Shown here: in pieces, positions 11,234 to 23,000 of the stretch | Position numbering within the stretch: the first letter of the stretch is position 1 | Layout of the letters: each line of letters starts with the position of its first letter | From: Stereum hirsutum FP-91666 SS1 | Lineage: Eukaryota > Basidiomycota > Agaricomycetes > Russulales > Stereaceae | NCBI RefSeq assembly: GCF_000264905.1 | Contig: NW_006763131.1 | Location: 2,179,939 to 2,243,938, forward strand | Length of the DNA stretch: 64,000 bases | Reading direction: 5' to 3' | Translations under genes and position numbers: made by a program | Notes under the pieces: generated by a model | The model's database searches: none | Told to the model about the DNA's origin: nothing | The model's input: only the letters and a program-made list of their open reading frames with translations

Positions 11234-13345
11234 CTATGTCGGAAGGTAAGAACCGATAATGAAAGAGACGTACGCAATACCGCAGACCACAGCACCAGGC
11301 AGCAATTCATTATCCCATGCCCAAAACCCACTCAACATCGCAAAATCGACGATCATCCCCGTCGTGAGCCTGATTCTCTCTATCTCTTCCAGCTCATTGA
11401 ACTCTGCCTGTTTGTATTCTCTCGGACTGGCCAATCCCTTCAAAGCAGGCTCCTTGCTCTGCGCAAGTGAAGTCACGATTATGTGCGGAGGGAGAAGTGG
11501 TGATAAGGAATCGAGGGCAGTGGGGTCGTCAGAGGCGAGGTAGATGACTGCTGGCGGACCGTCTGTTGCGGGATCTGTCGCGTCAGAAGCTACATCCTCG
11601 GTCGAATTTGAAGAAAATAGCCGAGTGAAGGTGTCCACAGCTGCTTGTGCATATTCATCCATAGGAAGATGCTTGCCATGATATTTCCATGACATGCTAC
11701 GCCCATCACCATGTCGAATATGCACACCGACGTATTGACCTGGATCGGATTCCAACGGAATGCTGTCGTCGGAAGTCATGACAGCCGAATGCGAAGGAGG
11801 CGGTGAGGGAAACATAGATGCCATCTCGCTTCGAAGGGATCGGATGAGGGATGCGGTGGCCGCATTGGGGCGGATGGTGTGGGTCAGAGACTCTCGTGCA
11901 CGCTCAAAAATCGGTATGAGACGGTTGAGTTGGTGAGCTCGGCTGCCGAACAGATGTGGATAGGTTGTTAGAAAAACGGAGGGATGTGGATATGGAAGAT
12001 GTTGTGACCCACGGATTCTCATATTCTTCAGAAAAACGGTGTCCGAAGTGGAACTTAGCGGTTCGGGAGTTGATAACCTGAGGGAGAAAAATAACATGAG
12101 GTGGTGGGTCATGCAAAGAGGGTGGATGCCACCCACCCAATGCCTGGACGCTGTCAGTACTAATCCCAAAATGCAAGGTCTTGGCTCTCACCTGGCGTTT
12201 CGCGGACACGCGACTAGTTCTGGGATTGTGGCGTCAATGAGCATGGTTCTCGGATGAAGGTGGTCACAGAAGGTACCTTCTGGCGGAGGTGCACGACACC
12301 CTGGCTCAGGTCCTGGTTGTCGAGCGCGCACGTCTTGGAAATGCGCATTCCATCTGAGCCAATTTGGTTTGAGCCAACTAGTGTGGGCGCTGAGTGCCAC
12401 AATGAACGCGCTCACTTTCCACGATTCCAATAGGTATCATCCACAAGAAACGTTCTATTTTGCTGATATCGAGAAGGAGTAAGGTACATTGACACGTCCG
12501 TATATTGAAGAAAAAGAGGCGCATACCTCTCGCGCCAGAGCAGCCGCTTGAGCCATCAACGCCAGATCGGCCAGCAGGCCAACATATCCGTCAAGTTGAT
12601 ACGTGATAGTGGATGTACATATACTCGTCCACGCTCCTTCGGGAGTAGGATACTTCCCAGGGTCAACAGTATCGTGGTGTACCACGTCCTTGTCGCCAGA
12701 CCAATAAGGAGCGGGAGGGATGAGCCCCGACATAAGCTTGTCACATTCGTCACGGTATTGGTGGGGGTATAGAGGGAAGTGGTCGTATTGCGCGTAGGAG
12801 ATGATGTGTTTATCGAGGGAAGTTTCAGTTGTGGCTGCTGGTGATTGTGTTGGTGATGGAGTAGCAGCTGGTTCCGAGGTCCCTGTTTGCAGCTCGTCGA
12901 CACTTCCAAGTGCAGTTTTGTTCGCGCCGATAGCCTCCATCATTACCTCCGGTTCTCTGTATGCAACAATGATCATGAAAAACAAGATCAAAGCCAGTAA
13001 ACTCCCGAGAGCCAGACCGGCATGCTTCATAGCAGACCTGACGACTCGTTCGAGTGCACTGACATGACCTGTTCTGAATTCCTGGTCATCTCCGCGTGCG
13101 CGAATTCCAGAGGGCGGAAATGTATCGCTGGAGGACGATGCAAGTAAGGGTTCCGACTGGTGCTGCGTTCCGGAGTAGTGAACGTCATTGTCATCTTGGC
13201 CTCCTTGTTCAAGCTCTACTTCGGTGTAACCTTCTTCGGCACGGCCAGCGCGCGAATGTGGGGTGCGGGGTGTAAGGATCTGGTAGTCGCGTCGGGAGGA
13301 TGATGTAGCAGCTGAGACAAGAAGTTTTGGCGGTCGAGGAGACAT
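11234..13345 (-). CDS. O-fucosyltransferase-like type II membrane protein
   Basis: Six exons (13345-12527, 12462-12416, 12353-12192, 12143-12137, 12077-12013, 11942-11234) give 602 residues in one frame. Residues 1 to about 110 are cytosolic and Ser-rich. A single signal-anchor (LALGSLLALILFFMIIVAY) follows, then a lumenal region. Family blocks are FLVDDTYWNRGKW, CPRNARHW, a segment with KFHFGHRF, VGVHIRHGDGRS (the GDP-sugar-binding Arg region) and VIYLASDD. The protein probably transfers fucose or a related sugar in the Golgi. The donor and acceptor are not known for the fungal branch. Exon 4 is only 7 nt. The gene is divergent from DPM3, another glycosylation gene. Confidence 0.85.
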
Positions 13346-13581
13346 CCTAGAAGAAGTTTGAACCAGCCGGCCACGAAGAAAAGAAAATTATCAAAGAGTA
13401 GAAAGGGAATATGGGCCTCGTCGCCGTTGAACGCAACGACGATCAAACAGTTGTGATGTGATACGCCACAAGTGGCGGGGAACTTCCGTTTACGGCTGTA
13501 GTTCCCACGTCACTTAGACGTGTTCCCTTCCGCCAGCGTTCTCTGCACCTACCCACTCTTGCCATCACATCACTCTTCAAA
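13346..13581. promoter_or_regulatory. shared divergent promoter, fucosyltransferase-like/DPM3
   Basis: A 236-bp gap between the two start codons. Both flanking genes act in the secretory glycosylation pathway, so a bidirectional promoter could co-express them. A short inverted pair, GCCACAAGTGGC, lies near 13469. I see no TATA box. Confidence 0.5.
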
Positions 13582-13999
13582 ATGACCAGGGCAGCCCGCG
13601 TCGCCATCGGCAGCAGCATCCTCACCTTCTTTTACTTGTTGGCTTTCTTCTCATATATCCCTGTGCCTTTTGTCGACAAGGCTCAGACAGAACAGGTTTT
13701 GCCCGTGGTACGTGGCGCCACACACTATTCTGATATTTCTGACGCTTATCCTTCACGTCCGTTTTCTTCCATAGCTGCCCTGGTGGCTGCTTGTGTCATT
13801 TGGTTCGTATAGTCTTTGGACATTGGGGCAGGGCTTGTACACATTCAGGGAATGTACGGATGCGTATACCGAGCTGCTGAGTGTACGTCTTGTCTCCTCA
13901 TTCATTCATCTACACCATCTCAATTATTTTTGTTGCGCTTTGAAGGAGATCACACAAGCGAAGGGTGACCTCCGGGGAAGAGGTGTCATGGTCGACTAG
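13582..13999 (+). CDS. DPM3: dolichol-phosphate mannosyltransferase subunit 3
   Basis: Three exons (13582-13707, 13775-13882, 13946-13999) encode 95 residues; human DPM3 has 92. Two hydrophobic segments, one near residues 8-28 and one near 43-65 (LPWWLLVSFGSYSLWTLGQG), are followed by a short tail with the family signature FRECTDAYTELLSEITQAK and DLRGRG. DPM3 tethers the catalytic subunit DPM1 to the ER membrane, where the complex makes dolichol-phosphate-mannose for N-glycans, GPI anchors and O-mannosylation. The short length and topology agree with the family. Confidence 0.92.
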
Positions 14000-14112
14000 C
14001 CTGCTACGTAGGCTTGTATTGTAATACAACCACGAAAGCTACCATACTGTGAATCACACTCAAGCCACTCCCTGTCGCACGCATAGCTGCGATACCCGCT
14101 CGTCGTAGAATG

Positions 14113-14929
14113 CTATGGAAGACCCAACGATGCGCGCTAAATACAAACAAGAACCTTCAGGTGATTTCGACCATATATTGCAAGAATTGGCTTACCAGCT
14201 GCATGATATTCGCCCGTTCAGTCGGTGGTAGCAGGGCGACCTGCTCAGGAGTCATAGCTAACACCTGCATAATCACAGCCTACGACACCCATAACCTAAG
14301 TTTGAGAACCAACTACGTAACGAAAACAGACTCACCCTCTGCTCTTCTGGTATGGCTGCAAACGCGTCCGGAAGCACTGGGGCCGTCTGGGGTGCAGGTC
14401 GACCTGGCTGAAGTGGTGTTCCGTGGTGGCTATCTGACTGAGTATGTGTCGGCGGAGGAGTCGAGTATTGTGGGGTGTTGCTACGGCTGTGCTGGTGCGC
14501 ACTCAAATGGGGAGGAATGGCAGTGGGAGGTGGCGCCGAAGGAACTGTTGTAGGTGCTGGTGCCGCTGCCGGTATTGCAGACATTGTCGACGCTCCGTTC
14601 TGTTGTGAACCCTGTCCCGCACCATAGGAAGCTAGTGTTTGCTTTCGGAGCCATGTTCAGTTCAGTTATTCTTGGGAGCGTGTGGCACATACCTGAAAGA
14701 CCTCAACGTTGATGGCATTCATTTTGATCATTATACCAATAAGCGCGTATGCGATTTGCGGCTGGGCATTCAGGATTGCTCTTGCTTGTGCAGGGGAGGT
14801 TTTCTATGATGAAACATACACAACCACTGAGATACAAAGTCTGGGCCACACAACATGCAAATGCCTCACTTTCAGTTGTAAAAGCAGCTCAGAAAGATGA
14901 TCCTCTGACACCGTCGGTGTGGAAGACAT
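14113..14929 (-). CDS. CstF-64-like hinge and C-terminal domain protein without RRM
   Basis: Five exons (14929-14870, 14803-14693, 14641-14336, 14279-14196, 14136-14113) join to 194 residues. The N-terminus has the hinge domain of CstF-64 (ARAILNAQPQIAYALIG), which in the family binds the CstF-77 partner. A Pro/Ser/Thr-rich linker follows, then the C-terminal three-helix domain (VLAMTPEQVALLPPTER), which links 3'-end processing to other factors. CstF-64/Rna15 proteins normally start with an RRM that contacts the G/U-rich downstream element. Here none is encoded: the start codon opens directly into the hinge, and the 231 bp upstream end at the divergent beta-COP gene. The RNA-binding part may be in another gene. 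Confidence 0.8.
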
Positions 14930-15160
14930 AGTTGTTCAAGAGCAGTAAATAAACGTGGGTTTAGCCTCAGCAAATCTCTGAACCACAGACAAATTTTCGT
15001 GATGGTCAAGTAAAAGCAGCAGTAGACAGAAACCGCGTTCAATACGAGGCGCGTCCGCGTCTCCCCCGCACGTGGCAACTTCCGCTGTGTCGTGGCGAGG
15101 TCAACTACTCTGTAACATACCCACCACCAGCATTCGCCGCCCTCTTCTACTTCTCTTACC

Positions 15161-18100
15161 ATGTCAAACCCGGACGCGGCCTGTTATACCGTCGTTTACG
15201 AGGACGCTTCGGAATCGCCGTCTACGCAGGACCTACGAAACGCCCTACAGAAGGGTTCCGATGATGCCAAAATCGAGACGTTACGTAGGATCATAGTCTC
15301 TACGATTAATGGCAACCCACAGGTGCGCATATTGCCCGCTACACAATAGCACGACACTAAATAGTAGTACATTCTCTGTTAGCCTACACTCTTGATGCCA
15401 ATCATACAGTATTGCATGCCATCTCGGGACAAACGGCTGAAGAAGCTGCTGCACTTCTACTGGGAGGTATGCCCAAAGTATGATGAGTCTGGAAAGTTGA
15501 AGCAGGAGATGATTCTCGTTGTGTACGTGGTCTATATGTTTTGCAGTAACATACACTCACCATTGTTGCAGTAACGCCATCCGGAATGACCTGGTATGTT
15601 GCGTCTAAGGCTTGTTCTTATGTCCTTCATATCCCGCACTTACACGCTCGCGCTCTAGCAACATCCTAATGAATATATCCGCGGCGAGACTCTGCGCTTC
15701 CTTCAAAAGATCTCCAAAGACCAAGAACTTCTCGAACCCCTAATTCCCATATGTCGATCTTGTCTCGAGCACCGACACTCCTACGTCCGTAAAAACGCCG
15801 TCTTCGCCATATATACCATCTACCGCGAATTCGAACATCTTATCCCCGACGCTCCCGAACTCATCCAAACATTCCTCGCCGCCGAATCTGACGCGACATG
15901 CAAGCGGAATGCATTCGTGTTTCTCGCGAACTGTGCTATGCCCAAGGCGGTACAGTATGTATTGCAGGTGTATGACCAGATTGGGAGCTTGGACGAGTTG
16001 TTGCAGATGGCTATCATTGATGTCGTGAGGTTGGATTGCAAGGGCGACTCGACGCACAGGGTGCGTTTCTTTGTTGAAGTCTATTATAATCGAGATATTC
16101 ATGGTAGGAGTAGGCAAGGTGGATTCGCATCATCTTTGAGTTGCTCAACGCACCATCATATGCTGTGAAATACGAGGCGGCTACCACCTTGACAAGCTTG
16201 ACGCAAAATGCTGCTGCTGTGAAAGGTTCGTCACTGTACACGCGTGGCGAATATTTATTCACATATCCTTATAGCGTCGGCTTCTACGCTCATCAATATC
16301 GTCATCAAGGAGTCCGACAACAATGTCAAACTCATCGTCCTAGACCGTCTAGAGAATTTGCGGTCAAAACATGGGCATGTATTCGACAGCCTTATCATGG
16401 ATGTTCTCCAAGTGCTCTCCAGGTATGCTTAGAATGCAACGTTCCACTCTAATTTCCGTCGACTGATCTGCACGGCCGCCACAGTGCTGACATCGAGGTG
16501 CGACGAAAGGCTGTCGGGATCGCACTGAGCATGACTTCGAGCCGAAATGTCGAGGATGTTGTGATGTTCCTCAAGAAGCAACTGCAGAAGACTCAGGACC
16601 AGGAGTACGAAAAGGCATGTGCAAAGATGTATTGCGAACCATCTCAACGTACTCACCAAGGCATTAGGCACCGGAGTATCGCCAGCTTCTCATCCAGTCC
16701 ATCCACGTTTGTGCCGTCAAGTTTTCAGAGGTTGCTGCCAGCGTGGTTCACGCCTTGATGGAGTTCCTCGGAGACTCCAACAACCCGTCAGCTCTTGACG
16801 TCGTTGCATTCGTTCGGTACGTAGTTTACCTCCGTACCCTGAATTTAAACGTACCCTGGATTTAAACACATGCTACCTCCAGCGAGGTCGTCGAGAAGTT
16901 CCCTGCCCTTCGTCCACCGATCACCGAACGCCTAATTCAAACTCTCCCGGAAATCAAGTCAGGCAAGGTCTTCCGTGGTGTGCTCTGGATCATCGGCGAA
17001 TACGTCGAGAATGCTTCTGAGATCCTGGAGGCCTTCCAAGAGGTGCGAAAGGTTCTCGGAGAGATCCCCATCTTGGCGTCAGAACAGCGATTGCTCGACG
17101 AGGCGAGTGCTGAGGACGAGCCGAAGGAGAAGGAGGAGACTAGCACGAATGGGCACGCTCACGGAGCCGCCAGCAAGCCCAAAGTCCTCGCGGACGGGAC
17201 ATACGCCACTGAGACCGCGTTTACATCGACCACGACAGCACGACTAGAGGCCGTCAAGGCTGCTGCCAAACCACCACTTCGAAGTCAGTCATCCTAGCGC
17301 GATCGATGGTGGAATTCTGCTTACTGATGTTTCGGTGTTTAGCACTTCTGCTCGGTGGCGACTTCTTCACGGGCACAGTGTTGGCTTCCGCGCTTACCAA
17401 GCTGGTTCTGCGGTTCTCCGAGGTATCGTCTGACCCTAAGAGAGCGAACGCCTTGAGGGCGGAGGTATGACTCCGTGTTTGGAATTGCCTATAGCGATGG
17501 ATTACTCATCTACCTTTGTGTCTCCTAGGCCATGCTGATCATGGCATCTGTCATCAGGGTTGGGCAGTCCAAATTCGTTACTGTGCCCATCGATGAGGAT
17601 TCGCATGAACGTATCTTGAACTGCATCCAGACGCTCAGTTCGCTCGAGGAGAGACCCGTTGTTCATGAAATATTCCTTTCCGACACGAAGGCTGCTTACT
17701 CGAAGATGGTCGCCGCTCAGGAGGTTGGTGTCTTGCTGTTGTTATTGTTCGTTATATTAATTGTATTCACAGAAAAAAGCGGCGGAGAAGAGAGAGTTGG
17801 AAGCTACGAAGGAGCATGCGATCCAAGTCGACGATGTCCTTTCGTTCCGACAGTTCTCGAAAAAGGCTGCCGACGACGTCATTGACGTAAGTCTCTGCTC
17901 CTTGGTTCGTTGTCCGGTTGCTGACTTCGCGCCTGCCTTATCTACGATCCAGTATGACCAAGATGTCGGACGTGCAACTGGTGCCGCTGAGGTCCACGAG
18001 GACTTTATTTCCAATCTCAGTCGAATTTCGCAGCTCACTGGTGAGTTCAAATATTAATTGACACATCGGGGCCCGTATATTCACACCGAACGCCTGTAGG

Positions 18101-19179
18101 CTTTTCCGACCCGCTCTATGCGGAGGCTTATGTTAAAGTACATGGGTTTGATATCATGCTCGGTGCGTGCGATCTTTCATGGGCAGTGACGGAACGCGCC
18201 ACTCAGACTGCCTTGTTTAAATCACCACCCAGATGTCCTATTGGTCAACCAGACATCGGATACGCTACAAAACCTGTGCTTGGATTTCGCGACTCTCGGC
18301 GATTTGAAGCTCGTCGAACGACCAGCGGTGTATACGATTGCACCTCATGGGTTCCAAAGTATCAAGGCGACTATTAAGGTCTCATCGACAGAGACCGGTG
18401 TCATCTTCGGCAGCATCCTATGGGAGGGTCCAAACTTGTCCGAGCAGGCCGTGATCTTGAACGACATTCACATCGATATCATGGACTATATCAAGCCTGC
18501 GTATTGTACGGAAGCTCAGGTATGTGCATTTGCTGCGAACTCACAGTTCTATCTCTCCTAACCTCCCAACTGTCGTGGCCGTGGGGTTCCAATCTGACGG
18601 GTATACAGTTCAGGAGCATGTGGACTGAATTCGAGTGGGAGAATCGGGTGAATGTGTCGACGACCATGTCGTAAGTCATTATTCCTACCCTCCGTGCTCT
18701 GCTCGGTGGCACAGCCGAATGCACTTCTGATTGATTGGTTTGACGCTTCTTTTCTTCTGCGCCGGATAGTGAGCCCCGGGATTACCTGCAACATATTATG
18801 AAGTCGACGAATATGTCGTGTCTTACGCCAGAGGGGGCGATGTCAGGCGACTCCGACTTCTTGTCTGCGAACATGTATGCGCGTAGTTTGTTCGGTAAGG
18901 CAGCTTTCGCCCTTGTCTCCTATTACGGCCTTGCAACCTTTGTTGATATGTTTCGATTGCATATTGCAGGTGAGGACGCTCTGGCCAATCTCAGCATCGA
19001 GCGTACAGAGGCTGGGACTATCACTGGGCACGTACGTATCCGGAGTAAGACGCAGGGGATCGCGCTGTCGCTGGGCGACCGGATCACAATGGGTGAGTAG
19101 ATTCGTTCCGTTGAATTGAGCCGGCCCGAATCTGACGGCGAGATTTACAGCGCAAAAGGATAGCAAGTTATCTGCGTAG
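15161..19179 (+). CDS. SEC26: coatomer subunit beta (beta-COP)
   Basis: A long multi-exon gene; the first exon is 15161-15322 and the last ends at 19179. Beta-COP is part of the COPI coat on Golgi-to-ER vesicles. The match runs almost the full family length of about 950 residues. Seen are [14 protein letters not shown] at the start, [102 protein letters not shown] and SLGDRITM. The N-terminal part is the adaptin-like solenoid and the C-terminal part the appendage. One intron near 16.8 kb carries a 17-bp tandem duplication. Confidence 0.95.
16834..16867. repeat. 17-bp tandem duplication in a beta-COP intron
   Basis: Two adjacent 17-bp copies of GTACCCTGRATTTAAAC differ at one base. They lie inside a short intron, between donor and acceptor. 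The duplication lengthens the intron but leaves the splice sites intact. Confidence 0.85.
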
Positions 19180-19508
19180 ATAGACGAATCTCGGGGTTAT
19201 GGTGAGTCTTGCGTGGGGTTGATTGAGAACGGTAGGCGGTGATGGGTGATCGCATCGCTCAGGTCTCAGGGTGGCGGAGAGTTTTCTTGAGGGGGTGGAT
19301 TTCTGCGTGGTGGTTGAATGGGGATAATACTCGTTTGGACGGACATCTTTTACTCAAACTTCCCATGTGCACGACCTGTGTTTTCGTGAAAAGTCTTCGA
19401 AACAACCCTGGAGGAGTCAAGATGCGAGGGCTTTTTTGTTAGTCACACGAGCGCCAACCACAGAGGAATTTTAAGCATCTGACAAATGCCGCAGAGCTCC
19501 GTCCCCGG

Positions 19509-19516
19509 TCCGCGGG
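19509..19516. promoter_or_regulatory. PDRE-like site TCCGCGGG
   Basis: The 8-mer fits the yeast pleiotropic drug response element TCCGYGGR, which is bound by Pdr1/Pdr3-type Zn2Cys6 regulators. It lies 567 bp upstream of a PDR-type transporter start codon, the expected class of target. The site is short and could occur by chance. Confidence 0.4.
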
Positions 19517-19569
19517 CGGGAGAAATGCGCCAGCGGTGTGCAAAAGAGTGCCCAATCGCGTGTGCGGGC

Positions 19570-19586
19570 CCGATCGCGGGGATCGG
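19570..19586. promoter_or_regulatory. inverted repeat CCGATC-N5-GATCGG
   Basis: Two perfect 6-bp arms face each other across a 5-bp GC-rich spacer. CCG...CGG half-sites like these are typical of dimeric Zn2Cys6 binding sites. The repeat is 54 bp downstream of the PDRE-like word, upstream of the PDR transporter. Confidence 0.45.
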
Positions 19587-20082
19587 ACAAATACGAAAAA
19601 GGGCTGGAAACGGTGGATACGTATAGCCGGCGGAGGCCACTTCGCAAATACAGCATTTGTGCAACGTACGAACTCATCGTAACTTCTGATTTGGGCAAGT
19701 ACAGTAGCCTCTCGGTCTGCAAAAAAAAGGTGGTTGATACTTGAGAATCAACGCTCTGAAGTCGGGCACCGACTGGAACAGCGGGCACCCACGATAAAGG
19801 GAGTGATTCAGCTGTTTCTAGACGAATGAAAACGCCGATGATACGCAAGAGCGACTGTCGGCGTTTGGACCCACCTGCCCCGCGTGGGTATAAACTTCTT
19901 GCTCCAGCCTTCCTTGGCCCTTACAAAGCACTATTCTGACTCAACATTTGCGGTTTCGGAAGCCACAAATAGTACGGAAGATGCATCGTGCGGTATAAAA
20001 CCCAGAGACCAGCCCGATATGCGATCCTGTTCGCCCCACCGCGCTCCGTGTCCGTCTTTTGTTCTCTGTCGGCCTTTCGCAG

Positions 20083-23000
20083 ATGAGCAACACCCCGACA
20101 CTGAACTCGAATATGCCGGACGGTATTCCCGAGGAGGACAGGTACCACCATGTCGACGTCGTCGAGGCCGAGGAACGCTTCAACGAACTCTCACGCCAAC
20201 TGTCTCGTCAATTGTCTCTCCAGTCCCAAAGAACACGTGCGGAACCGGAAGGTGACTTGAAGAAGGAGAAGGATCTCGAAAAAGGCTCCAGTACCGATGA
20301 TGAGCAAGAATCTCGCTTTGACCTTCGGGAATACCTCAGTTCTTCGAACGACGCGAACCAGGCTGCTGGAATAAAGCACAAGCATGTTGGTGTGACCTGG
20401 GAGGATCTTCAGGTCGAGGTTGCGGGAGGTGTCGGTCATAAGGTATGGATTCCCGTGTCTGAGGCGTGTGCGTGGCACTGAGGCGATCGCATTCACAGTT
20501 CTACATTCGGACCTTCGATGGTAAGTCTTGTTCGGGAAGTCCGTTCGGGCGTTAAACCTGACTTGCGTTTTCAGTCGCCGTTATTCAGAGCATTGGGACT
20601 TTATTCATGTGGATCTGGAGCATAATTTCGAAACTTCTTCCTCGCAAGAACCTGGTTACTACTCCGATTCTTCATAAGTGTGTTTGTTCTGTGGTCGTGC
20701 GGGTGGTGCCACACTAATCACGCCACATTAGGTCTTCTGGTGTTTTGAAGCCCGGAGAAATGTGCCTCGTGCTCGGATGCCCTGGCTCAGGCTGTTCCAC
20801 GTTCTTGAAGACCATTGCTAACGAGCGCGAGGAATACGCCGTCGTGAATGGAGAAGTTCGGTATGCCGGAATTGACGCCCGCGAAATGGCCAAACTTTAC
20901 AAGGGTGAGGTAGTCTACAACGATGAAGGTATGTGGGCACTACACAGCTGCTTCTTGAGGCTCATAGATGCTGACCGACCGGCCTGTTGCAGACGATATC
21001 CACATCGCTACACTCACTGTTGCACAAACCCTCGCATTCGCACTTTCGACCAAGACTCCCGGCCCCAGTGGACGTATTCCTGGCGTCTCACGGAAGGAGT
21101 TTGACGCCCAGGTCCAGGATATGCTACTCAAGATGCTCAATATCTCTCATACGGCCCAGACGCTCGTTGGTGACGAGTTTGTTCGTGGTGTTTCGGGCGG
21201 AGAGCGCAAGCGTGTCAGTATTGCTGAGATGATGGCCACTCGTGCACGCGTGCAGTGTTGGGATAACTCTACGAGAGGTTTGGATGCCTCGACGGCTTTG
21301 GACTACGTTAAGAGCTTGCGTGTCATGACTGATGTGCTCGGTCAGACTACCTTCGTTACTTTGTGAGTGTTCCATTACTTGAGCATATTCCATTGTCCGC
21401 TAGTCCTGACTTGAATTTTCCAGGTATCAAGCCGGCGAAGGTATCTACAATCTTTTCGATAAGGTCCTCGTCATGGACAATGGCCGTCAGATCTTCTATG
21501 GTCCCCCATCGGAGGCTCGCGCCTACTTCGAAGGCCTTGGCTTCAAGTCTCTTCCCCGTCAGAGCACTCCCGATTATCTCACCGGCTGTACCGATCCCAA
21601 CGAACGCCAGTACGCCCCCGGCCGCTCCGCCAACGATGTGCCCTCGTCGCCCGAAGCTCTCGAAACAGCTTTCGCCTACTCCAAATACTCCGACGACCTT
21701 AATGATTCCCTCAAGAAGTACAAGATCGCGATGGAGACCGAGAAGGCTGACCAAGAGGCTTTCAGACAGGCGGTCATTTCTGACAAGAAGAAGGGGGTCA
21801 GCAAGAAGAGCCCTTACACTCTTGGCTATACCGGTCAGGTCATGGCTTTGGCTAAGCGTCAGTTTCAGATGAAGCTCCAGGTTCGTGATACATCTAATGG
21901 TCGACGAATGCGCTCATTGACTCTCCAATAGGATAAGTTCCAGCTGTTCACGAGCTTCACCCTCAGTATTGGTCTCGCCATCGTCCTCGGCGCCGCATAC
22001 TTTGACCAACAACCCACTGCGGCCGGTGCCTTCACACGTGGATCCGTCATTTTTATCACCATGCTCGTCTCTTGTCTCGACGCTTTCGGAGAGCTCGCCG
22101 TTCAAGTCCAAGGTCGCCCCATTCTCCAAAAACAGACTAGCTACAGCCTCTTCCGTCCGTCCGCAATCGCTCTCGCGAACACCCTCGCCGACCTGCCGTT
22201 CTCTGCTGTGCGCCTTTTCCTCTACGACATGATTGTCTATTTCATGGCCAACCTCGATCGCAACGGAGGCGCGTTCTGGACGTTCCACTTGGTCTGTTAC
22301 TTCGCCTTCCTGGCAATTCAAGGCTTCTTCCGCACCTTCGGTTTGTTCTGCGCCAATTACGACTCGGCGTTCAGGCTGTCGTCGTTCTTCGTGCCGAACT
22401 TGGTCATGTACGTCGGATACATGATTCCAGTCGACGACATGAAGAGATGGCTGTTCTGGATCGTGAGTAGATCTTTGTTCTATTCGGGCTTTGTTCTAGT
22501 CGCTGATACTTTCTTCCAGTACTACCTCGATCCTATGGCTTATGGTATGCTGTGATGAACCCCAAATGTTGTGCCTCATTGGCTAACTTCGTTCTCCATT
22601 TCCTCTAGCGTACGGTTCGCTCATGGGTAATGAGTTCGGTCGTGTAGACGTGAGTACATCGCGTGTCGTCTTTTACAATGAAGCTTATAGTCTATCGACA
22701 GTTCACATGCGACGGTTCATATGTCACTCCTCGCAACGTTGGCGACATCACTAAGTACCCGTAAGCATAGTCACCTCGTTCGAGCTTTGAATCGCGACTG
22801 ACTGCAAGGGTCAAATTAGGACGACCATCGGTCCCAACCAAGCTTGCACCCTGTTCGGTTCAAGCGCCGGTGAGCAGACCTTGCCCGGGCGCACATACCT
22901 CGACGCCGGCTACGATATCAACGTCGCGGACGTATGGCGTCGTAACTTCATCGTCCTCTGCGGGTGGATCCTCTTCTTCCAGTTCACGCAAATTATCGCA

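Larger units (their letters stand above)
19180..20082. promoter_or_regulatory. promoter region of the PDR transporter
   Basis: About 0.9 kb without a convincing gene. It holds a PDRE-like word at 19509-19516, an inverted repeat at 19570-19586 and a TATA-like TATAAAA at 19994-20000, which is 83 bp before the ATG. A second TATA-like word lies near 19889. Small open frames in the area match nothing. Confidence 0.55.

Noticed and set aside
12078..12191. Alternative single intron in the fucosyltransferase-like gene, skipping the 7-nt exon
   Set aside because: It gives an open but low-quality Pro/Ser-rich frame and loses the RHW and FHFGHRF blocks, while the microexon model keeps them.
14930..15160. 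Search for an RRM exon upstream of the CstF-64-like gene
   Set aside because: The 231 bp are the divergent promoter with beta-COP. No RNP motif is seen in any minus-strand frame.
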